Part shown: one piece after another, positions 24,606 through 34,685 of the stretch
Numbering within the stretch: the stretch's first letter is position 1
Layout: the number at the start of each line of letters is the position of its first letter
Origin: Manihot esculenta
Lineage: Eukaryota; Streptophyta; Magnoliopsida; Malpighiales; Euphorbiaceae
Direction: 5' to 3'
DNA length: 64,000 bases
NCBI RefSeq assembly: GCF_001659605.2
Contig: NC_035170.2
Coordinates: 14,770,265 to 14,834,264, forward strand
Notes under the pieces: generated by a model
What the model was told of the DNA's origin: nothing
Seen by the model: the letters and a program-made list of their open reading frames with translations, nothing else
Database searches by the model: none
Position numbers and translations under genes: made by a program

Positions 24606-26578
24606 GCAAATAGACCTAGTGAAACAAGCTTTCTTTACTACTTGATCTTTATTTCCACTTAAGCTCATACCCTAGACTCCTACTTTGAAGTATTGTAGTG
24701 AAGAGTGTATGCACCAAGGTTACTTTCCTCTTTTCCTTGTCTCCCTTTACCTACCATGGTTAGTATTTATTTTCCTCAAGAGATATATCATGCACATATT
24801 TGTTTATTTTTAGACTCTTTCTAGCTTTCAGAGTGATTTGCCCTTTTCTTGAAGCACTTTACTCTTTTATTCAGCTTTTGCACTTTTATTCTTGCTTGAA
24901 AAAGTCACCAACCTTTTGACGTGAAGGTACATATTTGTGATACCCACACCCAGTTACTCAGTTGGTCACTTGTCCAAGTGGCTACTAGCTCTGTTCATAG
25001 TCTTTGACCATTGGAACAGTTTTTACTTTGTGCTTTTGAGGTCTTTGCCTTTGCTGAATTTTCTTTTTCTTTTTCTCAATAATTGGGGCAAATCAACACC
25101 AATTGCCAAAATAAGTCATATTTAGTTCATTCACACAACTTTCGATTTATTCTCTCTAATGAGGGTCATCAATATATTTTTCACCATGGCAAGCTCAAAG
25201 ATTCAATTCAAAAGGAAATTTTCAAAAATGACTACAACTCACTACAATTGATTCAACTTAGGTTTAAAGGGTCATCACATCAATGGGGTCATGAGAGGAA
25301 AGCTCATTCAACATAGCCTATGTGTTTGAGTAAAGCATATCAAAACAGTAAAAAGAAAAGACTGTGGCTATGTGAATGTGTGTGAGTTGAAGGCAAAAAT
25401 AACTAAAAATGAAAAAAAAAAATTAACCTAATGTGTACTAATTGAAAATTAAAGCTTAAAAGAAATTAAGAGGAATCAAAAAGTATGCATGAAGCATCAA
25501 AATTCAGAGATATGCACCCCCACACCTAACTCATGCATTGTCCTCAATGTATGGAAAAATTAAAGTTCAAGTGAAAAACTGATACTTCCCTGGTGTGGTT
25601 GTTTGCCCAGTTCTATTTGGGCAAACAGCTGGATGCGTCAGGTATTTCTGTGTGCAGATGTGTGCTGGTGCTGGTACTGGTTGCTGCACTGGTGGTTGGC
25701 CTGCTGGCTGGTAGGCCTGCTGGTCTTATCTGCTGGTAGGCCTGCTGATATAGGCTGCCCGCTGATCTGCTGCAGTTGTTTGCCCAGCTTGCGTGGGCAA
25801 ACAACTTAGTATGCTGCTGATTGGCCCGCTGGTGCTGTTTGTGTGATGCCCAAACATGCTGTCATGCAGTGGGACAATAGAAAAATGCAAAAGGTGCTGC
25901 CCATTTTGTGCAGCAGCAAGAATTTTGAGAAGAAGAAGATTTGTCATTGAAAGGGCATAATAGAATATTGAATATAGAGGAAGAAGGTACTGCCCTGTTT
26001 AAGTTTTCTTCTTTGTCGCTTCTGCTGCCTTGGGTGTTTGCCCAGCTTGCGTGGGCAAACAGTGTGGTCTCACAATGATCTGAAGTGTGGTCTGGCAGCT
26101 TCTTGAGCACGGGCCTGCTGTTTGCCCAGTTGCGTGGGCAAACAGGCTGGTCGAACAGGTGGAATTTCTGCAGCATTCTGTGTGAAGGCTTGTTGTTTGC
26201 CCAGCTGCGTGGGCAAACAAGCTGGTCGAACAAGTAGCTTGCTGTGTGGGCAGACAGTATGTCAACTTTTTCTGAGTCATCTCTGCTGTTTGCCCAGCTT
26301 GTGTGGGCAAACAGTTTTGGTCAAACAGCTCCCTACCTGCAAAACAGTTAAAACCTGGACTTAGGTTACATCATCTGGTTCCTGCATCTCTAGTTGTTTG
26401 CCCATGCTGTTTGGGCAAACAGTCACATATCTCTGTGTTTTTTTTTTTCTTTTTCTTTTTTTCTTTTTTTTTTCTTTTCTGGAAAATCTTCTTTGATTGG
26501 GCATGTTTCCGCTGGGTTGCCTCCCAGTAGCGCCTTAGTTTAAAGTCGCGGGCTAGACTTTCTTGACTTGATCAAGGC
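24606..26578 (-). other. Ath-N non-coding 3' region with hairpin cluster and second PPT-like cassette
   Basis: No gene is supported. The conserved 3' block is at about 24915-25020, and a second TTGAGGACAA/AGGTGTGGGGGT cassette at 25514-25547. Seven hairpins with 10-11-bp stems lie at 25600-25627, 25776-25804, 26035-26061, 26118-26145, 26193-26220, 26287-26315 and 26395-26421. A T-rich run spans about 26437-26475. The conserved post-integrase motif (GGCGCTACTGGGAGGCAACC on the minus strand) is at about 26515-26535, next to the ORF end. Confidence 0.85.
26118..26145. repeat. Hairpin module, Ath-N (example)
   Basis: Stem CTGTTTGCCCA, 6-nt loop, stem TGGGCAAACAG: a perfect 11-bp inverted repeat. 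The neighbour at 26193-26220 has TTGTTTGCCCA and TGGGCAAACAA, so the outer pair changes on both sides together. Confidence 0.9.
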
Positions 26579-27982
26579 TCAAGTAATTGGAGGAGGAAAA
26601 AGGGTTCCAACTGCATTAAGTAAAAAGTGTAGCGTGCCTTTTGATTTGGTCACAACCCATCCTATTTCTTTCATGTACTCATAAAGTAACATGATTAGCT
26701 TCTCCTCTTTCAGATGAGGTGTGCCTCTAGTCCTTATGTGTGCATTTTTGAGATGATTGGGCAGCACTTCGAACTCCAATTCATATTTCTCCATATGTGG
26801 TTGCAATTTGAATTCGGGCAAAATAAATTCTACCTTATCTTGCTTTTTAGGCAAACAACAATCTGCTTGTATAATCTGCATAGCTTGTTTGGGCAGATAA
26901 GTTTCTGCCTTGGCTTGCTGTTTGGAAAAGCTGGATTCTCCTTCTCCCTGCTGTTTGGGCAAATAGCAATCTGCTTTGACTTGCTGTTCGGGCAAACAAG
27001 CTTCTACCTTCTTTTCCTCTGCTGGTTTTTCGGGTGAACAGTGTTCTGCCTTTGTTGTTTGCCCAACTGATCTGGGCAAACTGAGTTCTTCTTACTGGAG
27101 TGATTTGGGCAGTCTGCCATTAGTCTCATCTGGTTGCTGAACCTGTTTGGGCAAACAGGGGCTTGCCTGTTCTGCCTTTGCTGGCTGTTTGGGCAGACAA
27201 CAATCTGTCCTCTGCATGCAGCAGTTCATTGCTGTCCGTTTCAGCTCTACTTGGCTTCTTTCATCTTCTTGGCTGTCCTCCCTACAAAAATCATTGGTTA
27301 GTACACCATTTTGATCCACATCAGCAGGTGTTTGGGCAGACACAGCAGTGGGTTGTGCTGTTTGGGCAAACACAGCAGTTGCTGGTTTTTGGACAGCAGC
27401 TGGGGTTGCAAACTGTGCTTTGGCAGATGTTGGTACTGTGATGTATGTTGCTGGTTCAGCAAGTGCAGTAACTTTAGGTTCAGTTGGGGCAATTTCTGCA
27501 ATTGTTGATTTATGGACAGCAGCGGGTTCAGCAAGTGCAACCACTTCTGGTTCAGTTTCAAGAGCAACGGTGATTTGTGCAGCAAATTCAGTTTCTATTT
27601 CTTGGGAACTTTCGTCATCGTCCCATACATCTTGAAGATCTTCCTCTCTTCTTACCATGTCTGCTCTCCATTTGGCGGCTATTTGATCCACGTCTTGTTG
27701 GACATTTTGCAAAGTCTCCAACATCTTATAAAGATTAATTCCGGTATCTTCAGGTATTGCATATCTCGGTTGTCCATAGAATCTTTCACATGCATGTACT
27801 TGTTGGAGTTGTTGTTCCTCAAAAGCTTGTTCAGCTTGGTCTATAACAAAACTTCTCATAGCATCGATTTGTTCATAAAGTTCCGCAAGGCGAAAAGGTG
27901 TACTTACCGCGTCTTGTTCTATGGTTAAATCTTTCAATAAAGATGTTAGAAAAGAAAGATCAGATCTACTTACCTCATCCAT
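26579..27982 (-). pseudogene. Ath-N ORF, unrecognised N-terminal protein with Athila gag-pol tail (one stop)
   Basis: The first 296 codons are open from ATG at 27982 to TAA at 27092-27094. The same frame then continues to 26579, so one stop splits a frame of about 467 codons. Residues 1-130 are acidic and probably helical (MDEVSRSDLSFLTSLLKDL; a Gln-rich stretch near 75-85). I do not recognise this part: it lacks the Athila Gag signature seen in Ath-2 and Ath-3. Residues about 140-300 are Ala/Thr/Pro-rich. From about 270 to 400 there are repeated CLPKQ-like pentapeptides, encoded by the same palindrome that forms the hairpins. The last 70 residues (LPNHLKNAHI, then MLLYEYMKEIGW) resemble the linker before reverse transcriptase in Ath-1/2/3. 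GTAAGT splice-donor-like sites lie about 10 and 75 nt after the ATG. Confidence 0.7.
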
Positions 27983-28095
27983 GATTCAGATGTGCAATTG
28001 AGATGTTTCAGAAGATGGTTCTGCGCAGAGTGCTCTCTCTTTTTTTTTTTTTTTGAATTTGGTACTGAAAGAAAAACAAATAAGTTAGATCAATT

Positions 28096-28112
28096 CCCCG
28101 GCAACGGCGCCA
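28096..28112 (-). promoter_or_regulatory. Ath-N primer binding site (tRNA-Asp)
   Basis: Minus strand TGGCGCCGTTGCCGGGG, five bases after the LTR end CTATCA. It is complementary to the 3' end of plant tRNA-Asp including CCA, a primer known from Athila/Calypso elements. The leader between this site and the ORF start at 27982 is short and T-rich on the plus strand. Confidence 0.9.
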
Positions 28113-28117
28113 ATTTT

Positions 28118-29733
28118 TGATAGGCGGTTGTTGAAGCCGTCAAAAATAAACCTATTAAACAATCAACAATAAACTTGCAGATAGTGGCAATAGGGTCGAA
28201 TCCACAGGAAATTGATACTTACTTATTTTCCTTGTCAAGACCAAGTAAAGAAACAAACAATAAAAGTAAAATGGGGGTTTTGAGGTTTGATAAACTAAAC
28301 TAATATTGAAAGCAATAGAGAAAAGCAAATAATTAAAGTAGAGAAATTCAATAATGAGAAAGGCCTAGTTGAAGAGTTGGATCCACTTTAGTTGTTGGGA
28401 TTGATCATTGAAACTTATATTCTCTTATTTAACTCAATAAATTAGTTATGGAGGTGGAAGACGCTTCTCACCAACCATATCCCTCCTTAAGCATAGATTA
28501 TTTAGGGAACGTCCTCTAATTAATCACTAATTAACAAGTTGCCAAGGAACGTCCTTGGGCCTTTGGCATCTAACAACTGTTAATTGCATTAAGAAATAGA
28601 GAGACCTAATTCTAGCTACCCAAACGTATGGTGATATTGCTAGATTATGCAATTTCCTAGGTTTTTACACCAAGGGTTACTTGTGTTTGAATAATTCCAG
28701 CAATTACGGACTAAAAATTATCCAAACTAACAAAGAATTACTTTGTAATCAAGAATCAAGTGGCCAATTTGATCAAAACAACAAAGCAACAATGAATTAA
28801 GCACAAAATTGCATAAATACTGATTAATAAAAGAATAACATAAAGGTTCAGATCTCCCAATCCATAAAAAACCAAAATTTCACCTTATTCTTCAACTAGA
28901 AAAAGGGTTTCAGCCACTCATGGCTGAAACTAACATAAAAGAAAAGAAAGAAAGCAAAAAGAAGGAGAAAAAGGGCCAATTGGCCTGCTGGTGTGGTGCG
29001 GCTGCTGGTGCGGCTTCTGCCGAGGATGTATGATGATCCCCAGATGATCCAAAGATACCTGATCTGCTGGTTTGCATGCCCTTTTATAGCTGAAGAGGCT
29101 GCCCTAGGTTTCCTTGTTGAGATGGGACTCCTTTTCCCAATTGGAGTTGAATTCTTGGAAGGTAATTGTATTTTGATGAGATTTGCCTTCCTAAATATGT
29201 GGGATTGAGTGCTGAGGTGTCTTTAGGGTTTGCTGAGCTGTCCACACGTGTTTGGGAGGGAAAACACTTCTTGAGCATTTGAATTTTGATTTTCCCGCAA
29301 TTTACTGTCTGCTAGTTGTTGGTGCTGTTTGCCCGGGTTGTTTGGGCAAACAGCTCGGGCAAACAGTCTGTTTTCCCTGTTGCCTGCGCACTGCTGGCCT
29401 GTTTGCCCAATCTGTTTGGGCAAACAGTATGATTTTTGTGCTCTGCTTCTGCCTTGCTGATCTGTTTGCCCAATCTGTTTGGGCAAACAGTCTGGTCAAA
29501 CAGCAGATTGTTCCTCTTCCATTTCAGCTTCAACTTTGGTTTGGGCAAACAATTTGGGCAAACCATGCTTGTGCAATTTTGCTCTCTTTTGGGCAGATTT
29601 AAGGCCATTTTTGCCAAATTACCATTTTACTCCATTTTCTGCAAAATAAGGTTAAAACCACAAAATTAGGTAGAAAATGTGTAAATTAACATAAATATCA
29701 ATATGGAAAATGGGTCTAAATTTGGCTCTATCA
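28118..29733 (-). repeat. Ath-N 5' LTR (1616 bp)
   Basis: It has the same length as the 3' LTR at an offset of 5163 bp. The TATA box is at 29082-29088 (minus strand TATAAAA). Hairpins lie at 29324-29354, 29399-29427 and 29462-29490. Compared with the 3' LTR, two hairpins each carry a G-to-A change in the loop while the stems are unchanged. Confidence 0.95.
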
Positions 29734-29738
29734 GTTAC

Positions 29739-30925
29739 CTACACGCTGTCCCAGCACTGCACCTACAGCAAAGTTGCTGGCGTCGCACATGATTTCAAAT
29801 GGAAGGGTCCAGTCAGGGGGCTGGATGATTGGGGCAGAAATCAGCAGTGATTTGATCAAATCAAAAAGCTGTTTTGCAGCTGTCATCAAAGTTGAATGGC
29901 ACATCCTGCTGTAACAACCTGCACAAAGGCTGAGTTATTTTGGAAAAATTCTTGATAAACCTCCTGTAAAAACCAGCATGTCCAAGGAATGATCGAATCT
30001 CCCTAATGCTGGTTGGGTAGGGCAGATTTTTGATGGTGTCAATTTTAGCTTTGTCCACCTCAATCCCTTTTGTTGAAACAATATGGCCTAAAATTAAGCC
30101 ATGGCTGACCATGAAGTGGCATTTCTCATAGTTGAGAACCAGATTAGTCTCCAAACACCTTTGAAGTATTTTCTCCAAGTTGGCTAGGCATTCATGGAAT
30201 GAATTGCCATACACCGCGAAATCGTCCATGAAAACTTCAATAATCTTCTCCACATAGTCAGAAAAAATGCTCATCATGCACCTTTGGAAGGTGGCTGGTG
30301 CATTGCAAAGACCGAAGGGCATCCTCCTAAATGCGAAGGTGCCAAATGGACATGTGAAGGTGGTCTTTTCTTGATCTTCAGGTGCAATAGGGATTTGATA
30401 AAAACCTGAATATCCATCAAGGAGGCAGTAATGGCTCTTTCCAGCAAGTCTTTCAAGCATTTGGTCCATGAAGGGTAAGGGGAAGTGATCCTTCCTTGTG
30501 GCTGTGTTGAGCTTCCTGTAATCCATGCAAACTCTCCACCCATTTTGTATACTAGTGGGTACTAGCTCTCCTTCAGAATTAGGGACAATGGTAATCCCAG
30601 TCTTCTTTGGCACTACATGGATGGGACTCACCCATTTACTGTCAGAAATGGGGTAGATGACCCCAATATCTAAGAGTTTCACTATTTCCTTCTTCACAAC
30701 CTCCATCATTGGTGGATTCAGCCTCCTCTGTGCCTCACGAACAGGTTTGCACTCATCCTCCATAAGTATCCGATGCATGCATGTTGAGGGTGAGATACCC
30801 TTTATGTCCTCCAAGGTCCACCCAATTGCTTTCTTGTGCTTCCTTAACACATCAAGGAGTTTTTCCTCTTCTTCTTGGCTGAGCTGGTTGGAAATGATTA
30901 TTGGGAGTGTATTTCCAGCCCCCAA
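29739..30925 (-). pseudogene. pol: Ath-1 pol, reverse transcriptase and start of RNase H (frameshifted)
   Basis: The open frame 30925-29861 (354 residues) holds the reverse transcriptase core: [20 protein letters not shown], then [13 protein letters not shown] and the catalytic FMDDF box (residues about 230-234), followed by [18 protein letters not shown] instead of YVDD is usual in Athila/Tat. At about 29861-29866 the minus strand has five T where Ath-3 has four. That shifts the frame and ends it early. The RNase H start is still readable in another frame down to the Ath-N insertion at 29738. The plausible true polyprotein start is further upstream, so the ATG at 30925 is only an internal Met. 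Confidence 0.9.
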
Positions 30926-30957
30926 GTAGGCATATTTGAGGTGATCTGGTAGGGGCT

Positions 30958-32128
30958 TCAGCTCTGGTACAATTGCTGTCTGTGTCTCTGCCTGCTGTTG
31001 GGCAGATCACTCGTAGAAACTGCCCAAATCACTGTCTGGTCTGTCTCTGTGCTGTTGCTGTCCACCTCTTCATATTTGCACAAATCAGCATTGAGTGAGT
31101 CTTCAAGATCAAAATCAAAGACTTTTTGGCTTAAGTCATCAATGATATCAAGGCCATAAACAGGAGAAACATCTTTAGGGAATTTCATGGCTTCATAAAC
31201 ATTGAATTTGATGATCTCCCCTTCAAACTCCATGGTTAATGTGCCATCATGCACATCAATTTTGGTTCTTGCTGTGCTCAAGAATGGCCTTCCAAGTAGG
31301 ATGTCAGAGGTGGTATTGCTCTTGTCTTCCTTCATGTCAATGACATAAAAATCAGCTGGGAAGACTAGTTGGTCCACTTGCACCAACACATCCTCTAACA
31401 CTCCTTTGGGGTAGACAACAGACCTGTTAGCCAATTGGATCACAATGCTGGTGCCTTTGAGTGTACCTGCATTCAGTAAATTAAAAATAGAGAGGGGCAT
31501 GATATTGATTGAAGCTCCAAGGTCACACATGGCTTTCTTTATCCCCACATTGCCTATCTTGCATGAAACAGCGAACATCCCTCTATCCTTGCATTTGACT
31601 GGAAGCTTTCTTTGAATGACCGCTGAAACACACTCCCCCACACTTACTTTTTCATGCTCAACAAGTTTCCTTCGGTTGGTGCATAGCTCTTTGAGAAAAT
31701 TAGCATACCTTGGAATTTGCTTCACAGCATCAAGTAGGGGAATGTTGATTTCCACCTTGCGAAATGTCTCAAGTATTTCTTTCTCCTCTTTTTCTTTTTG
31801 GGACCTTGCAAATCTCTTTGGAAAGGGAGGAGGTACCTTGAATTTTTCCACAGGTTGCTGGTTCTGTTTTTGACTTGACTCTGCTTGATCTGTTGATTTG
31901 GGCAGATCACTCTCTGCCTCCTCTGGTGCTTTGGGCAGATCACTGCTGGGCATCTCAGTCTGTCTGGCGATTGGACCAGTGATCGGGGCAGATTGATCGC
32001 AGAAACTGCCCTTATCACTTTCTGGCAGATTTTCCTCCATGGCCTATTTTTGCAATTTATCAGCCCTATTGTCTTGCAACTCCTTTCCACTCCTCAATGT
32101 GATGGCACTAGCATTTTGTCTTGGATTT
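30958..32128 (-). pseudogene. gag-pro: Ath-1 gag C-terminal remnant and protease
   Basis: An open frame runs from 32040 to 30958 (360 residues). The aspartic protease motif DLGASINIMP lies at residues about 172-181, and a second conserved part, SDILLGRPFLSTARTKIDV, at about 243-261. Upstream, 32041-32128 matches Ath-2 gag (NPRQN, then SAITLRSGKELQDNRA) but has TAG at 32044-32046 where Ath-2 and Ath-3 have CAG. The reading frame differs from the reverse transcriptase frame, so at least one frameshift separates them. DLPK-type linker repeats (about residues 30-50) come from palindromic modules. Confidence 0.9.
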
Positions 32129-34415
32129 TGTAATACCCGGCTAGACTCTGGTATCGGGATTCCTACCGTCCGGTGGAATCTCGGGTGTCGGAGACCTCTA
32201 GAAGGGTAAAACTATGTTTTCATAAAATGTTTTAATGTGTTTTATGTTTTAAGCATGAAAGAAAATGAGTTTTTGCATGAAAACAACCTTGGAGGAAAAC
32301 TCAGGTTCGGCCGCCGAACATGCATGCGTTTCGGGTGTGCCTTAGGCCCCCGAAAGCATAAGTGAGGGAAACCAGGTTCGGCCGCCGAACATGGCATGCA
32401 TGCGGAGGCACTTTCGGCTCCCGAACGTGGCCTGGCCAGCCACCTATAAAGGGGTCCCTTAGCCGAAAACGGGCGAGCTTTTCTCCCCATTTTCGGCCAA
32501 GGAGAGCTCTCCGCCATCCCTCGCCGGTTTTGAGTTCCTTCCTTTAGATCTTTCTCGATTTTCATTAGTTTTACCCTTGTTTTGAAGATTTTGAGCATTT
32601 GAGCAAGTTTTGGAGCTTGGAGGTTAAAGGAACTCTCTCTCTCCCATTTTCCGAGCTAGGGTCGTTCTCCTCTCGATCTTCAAGAGGTAAGGGCCGATCT
32701 TGAGCTTATGGCATGTTTTAAGTAAGTTTTAAGTAGATCTATGGGGTAGAATGCATGTTTAGCTCATGGTTAGGTTTATGGGTTTATGTTATGTTTTTGG
32801 ACAATGTGGATGTTTGATGTGTTGTAGATGGGGTTTAAGATAGCTTGATGCCCCTAGGAACTTGTATGTTTGAGTATGTATGTTGTAGATTAGGAGAAAT
32901 GCATGTTTGGATGGTTTTGGGAGGCATATGTGCATGAGGAGCCAAGTTTCTGCCCTTTGGCAGAAACCAGGTTCGGCAGCCGAAGGACTTTCGGCCGCCG
33001 AACCTGCCTGGGAGGCCAGCCTTTCGGCTGTTGAAGCCTGCCCCCGAAAGAGGACTTTCGTCTCTGGAGGGCAGTTTCGGCCGCCGAAAGTGCCGCCGAA
33101 CATGCATGAGTTTCGTCTCTGTCTGGGAATTTCGGCCGCCGAAGGTGCCGCCGAACCTGCCTGACTTTCGGCTCTGGAGGGACTTTCGGCCGCCGAACCT
33201 GCCGCCAAAAGTGCCCTGTCCAGCCCTCCTTCGCATGTTTTTCTATGATTGTTTCATGATGTTCTAGGGGGTTTTTGGGGAGTAGTTTAGAGTCATGATC
33301 ATGTATGTTTGGTCCCTCATTTGAGTCCACCTGTGTAGGTTCAGACTCGAGGAACCGAGGACCCCAGCAGTGAGTCAGTTGCTCTAGTGTCTGGTCAGAT
33401 CTATCCAGAGGTGAGTGGAATAACTCATTACGTTTTAAAGCAAATAATGGACATTTTAGCATAATTCACGCATCATTAATGCCATGAGATATACTAGGTT
33501 GTTTGCATTAGAATTCACGAATATGTTGCATTGCATACTTTATTGTTGTTGATGTGGATGAACATTGGATGATCCATAGCCCTCGATCTATGATGTGACG
33601 ATGTGATATGTATGGTACGGAATGTAAGACCAGTGGGACCCATTCTACGTTCGCTGGCACTATGTAAGAGAAAGACCAGGACCCATTCTACGTTCTGGCA
33701 CATTGGAATGTTATGTTATGCTATGTAAGAGAAAGACCAAGACCCATTCTACGTTCTGGCACTATTGGATATGTAGAGGGCTATTGGTGACAAGTTCATC
33801 CTTGATGTGATATGTTTGTGATGTGATGCATTCCATGAAAGCATGAAATATTAATATAATAATTTTATTATTCTGCTCATTGGGCTCTAGTAGCTCACCC
33901 CTCTCCCTAATCCCCCAGGTTTGCAAGTACAGGGTAGACCAGGAGGTCCGCAAGAGTATTGAAGTCTTGTCTATGTAATAGATAGTGTGGACATGATAAA
34001 TGAATATGATGTTATGTAAAAGTACAGTATAGTCATGTAATGTAATAAGGCCTATGGATGATAGAGGTGTGCTTGACCATAGAATGTTGTTATCCCTTTT
34101 TATACATGATCTTAGATGTTTTATGATGTTCATGTAAACCAGCTCAACATATGTTACATCGCCCATTGGGGCATTGATGAGATCCCACAGAGGGGTCAAT
34201 GCTTATGATTATGACTATGTTCAGTGCATGCACAGGTTGAGTTTGGTGTATGAGAAAATGTATGAAAGAAAATTTTTAATTTTTATGTATATTTTTTATC
34301 ATGTATGGGATTAAACAGGTTTACAGGTTTTATATCAGGCTTGCTACGGGTTCCGGCAACCTTAAGCCGACCTGGATCCTAGCGCCGGTAGCGGTCCGAT
34401 TTTCGGGTCGTTACA
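32129..34415 (+). repeat. Tek-1 5' LTR (2287 bp)
   Basis: The LTR starts TGTAATACCCGGCTAG and ends GGGTCGTTACA. The TATA box is TATAAAG at 32445-32451. Clusters of TTCGGCCGCCGAA-type palindromes lie at about 32305-32430 and 32960-33215. Compared with the 3' LTR it lacks two stretches of about 20 bp, each one palindrome copy. Many small frames inside it are not genes. Confidence 0.95.
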
Positions 34416-34418
34416 GAA

Positions 34419-34432
34419 TGGTATCAAAGCCC
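34419..34432 (+). promoter_or_regulatory. Tek-1 primer binding site (initiator tRNA-Met-like)
   Basis: TGGTATCAAAGCCC starts three bases after the LTR. Its first eight bases match the usual TGGTATCAGAGC complement of plant initiator tRNA-Met, followed by a G-to-A mismatch. About 250 bp of leader without a gene follow before gag. Confidence 0.8.
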
Positions 34433-34685
34433 TAGGTTCATAGGATTGGACCTAGAGTGTCGGGCTCATAGATGTTCTAGAAGGTCAAGCACAATAGGAA
34501 GATCTTGTCCACTAGGATAGGATGTTGAGTCCTGTCTTGTATGATGATGTGAAATGCCATGATTATATACATGTGCATTGATGCTATGATATGAATGATA
34601 TATATGTGATGCGGGTTCATATGTTCCCACATGAACCATATGATGCTAATGTTTGTGTGATGTGTACTGTTTTTCAAAAAACAGG

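Larger units (their letters stand above)
22955..29733 (-). mobile_element. Ath-N: 6.8-kb non-autonomous Athila-related LTR element
   Basis: Two 1616-bp LTRs (22955-24570 and 28118-29733) flank 3547 bp. The LTRs begin TGATAG and end CTATCA. The 5-bp target duplication GTTAC lies at 22950-22954 and 29734-29738. A primer binding site for tRNA-Asp and a polypurine tract are in place. There is no protease, reverse transcriptase, RNase H or integrase. The LTR ends and 3' untranslated region are related to those of Ath-1/2/3, so their enzymes are the plausible drivers (inference). By eye the two LTRs differ at about a dozen positions, so the insertion is recent. Confidence 0.93.
17681..32128 (-). 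mobile_element. Ath-1: truncated Athila-type Ty3/gypsy retrotransposon
   Basis: Read on the minus strand, the order is a gag remnant and protease (32128-30958), reverse transcriptase (30925-29861), RNase H and integrase (22954-21282), an ATHILA ORF-1-like gene (20725-19025), a 3' untranslated region, a polypurine tract and the first 337 bp of the 3' LTR (18017-17681). The 5' LTR, primer site and first half of gag are absent. A younger element (22955-29733) splits RNase H, and a chromovirus sits against the gag end at 32129. The FMDD catalytic box and the ORF-1 gene place it in the Athila lineage. It cannot move on its own. Confidence 0.9.

Noticed and set aside
25600..26421. CRISPR-like array (regularly placed palindromic repeats)
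   Set aside because: Spacing is irregular, repeats have internal loops and compensatory changes, there are no unique equal-length spacers, and the context is a plant retrotransposon.
23921..29669. Overlapping frames rich in VCPNRLGKQ or LFAQTDWANR in both strands of the Ath-N LTRs
   Set aside because: They come from the palindromic hairpins, which read open on both strands. Identical shadows occur in both LTRs and there is no domain.
32242..34199. Open frames inside Tek-1 LTRs, including PPKVPP-type repeats
   Set aside because: Produced by the TTCGGCCGCCGAA palindromes; frames recur in both LTRs and are not retroelement proteins.
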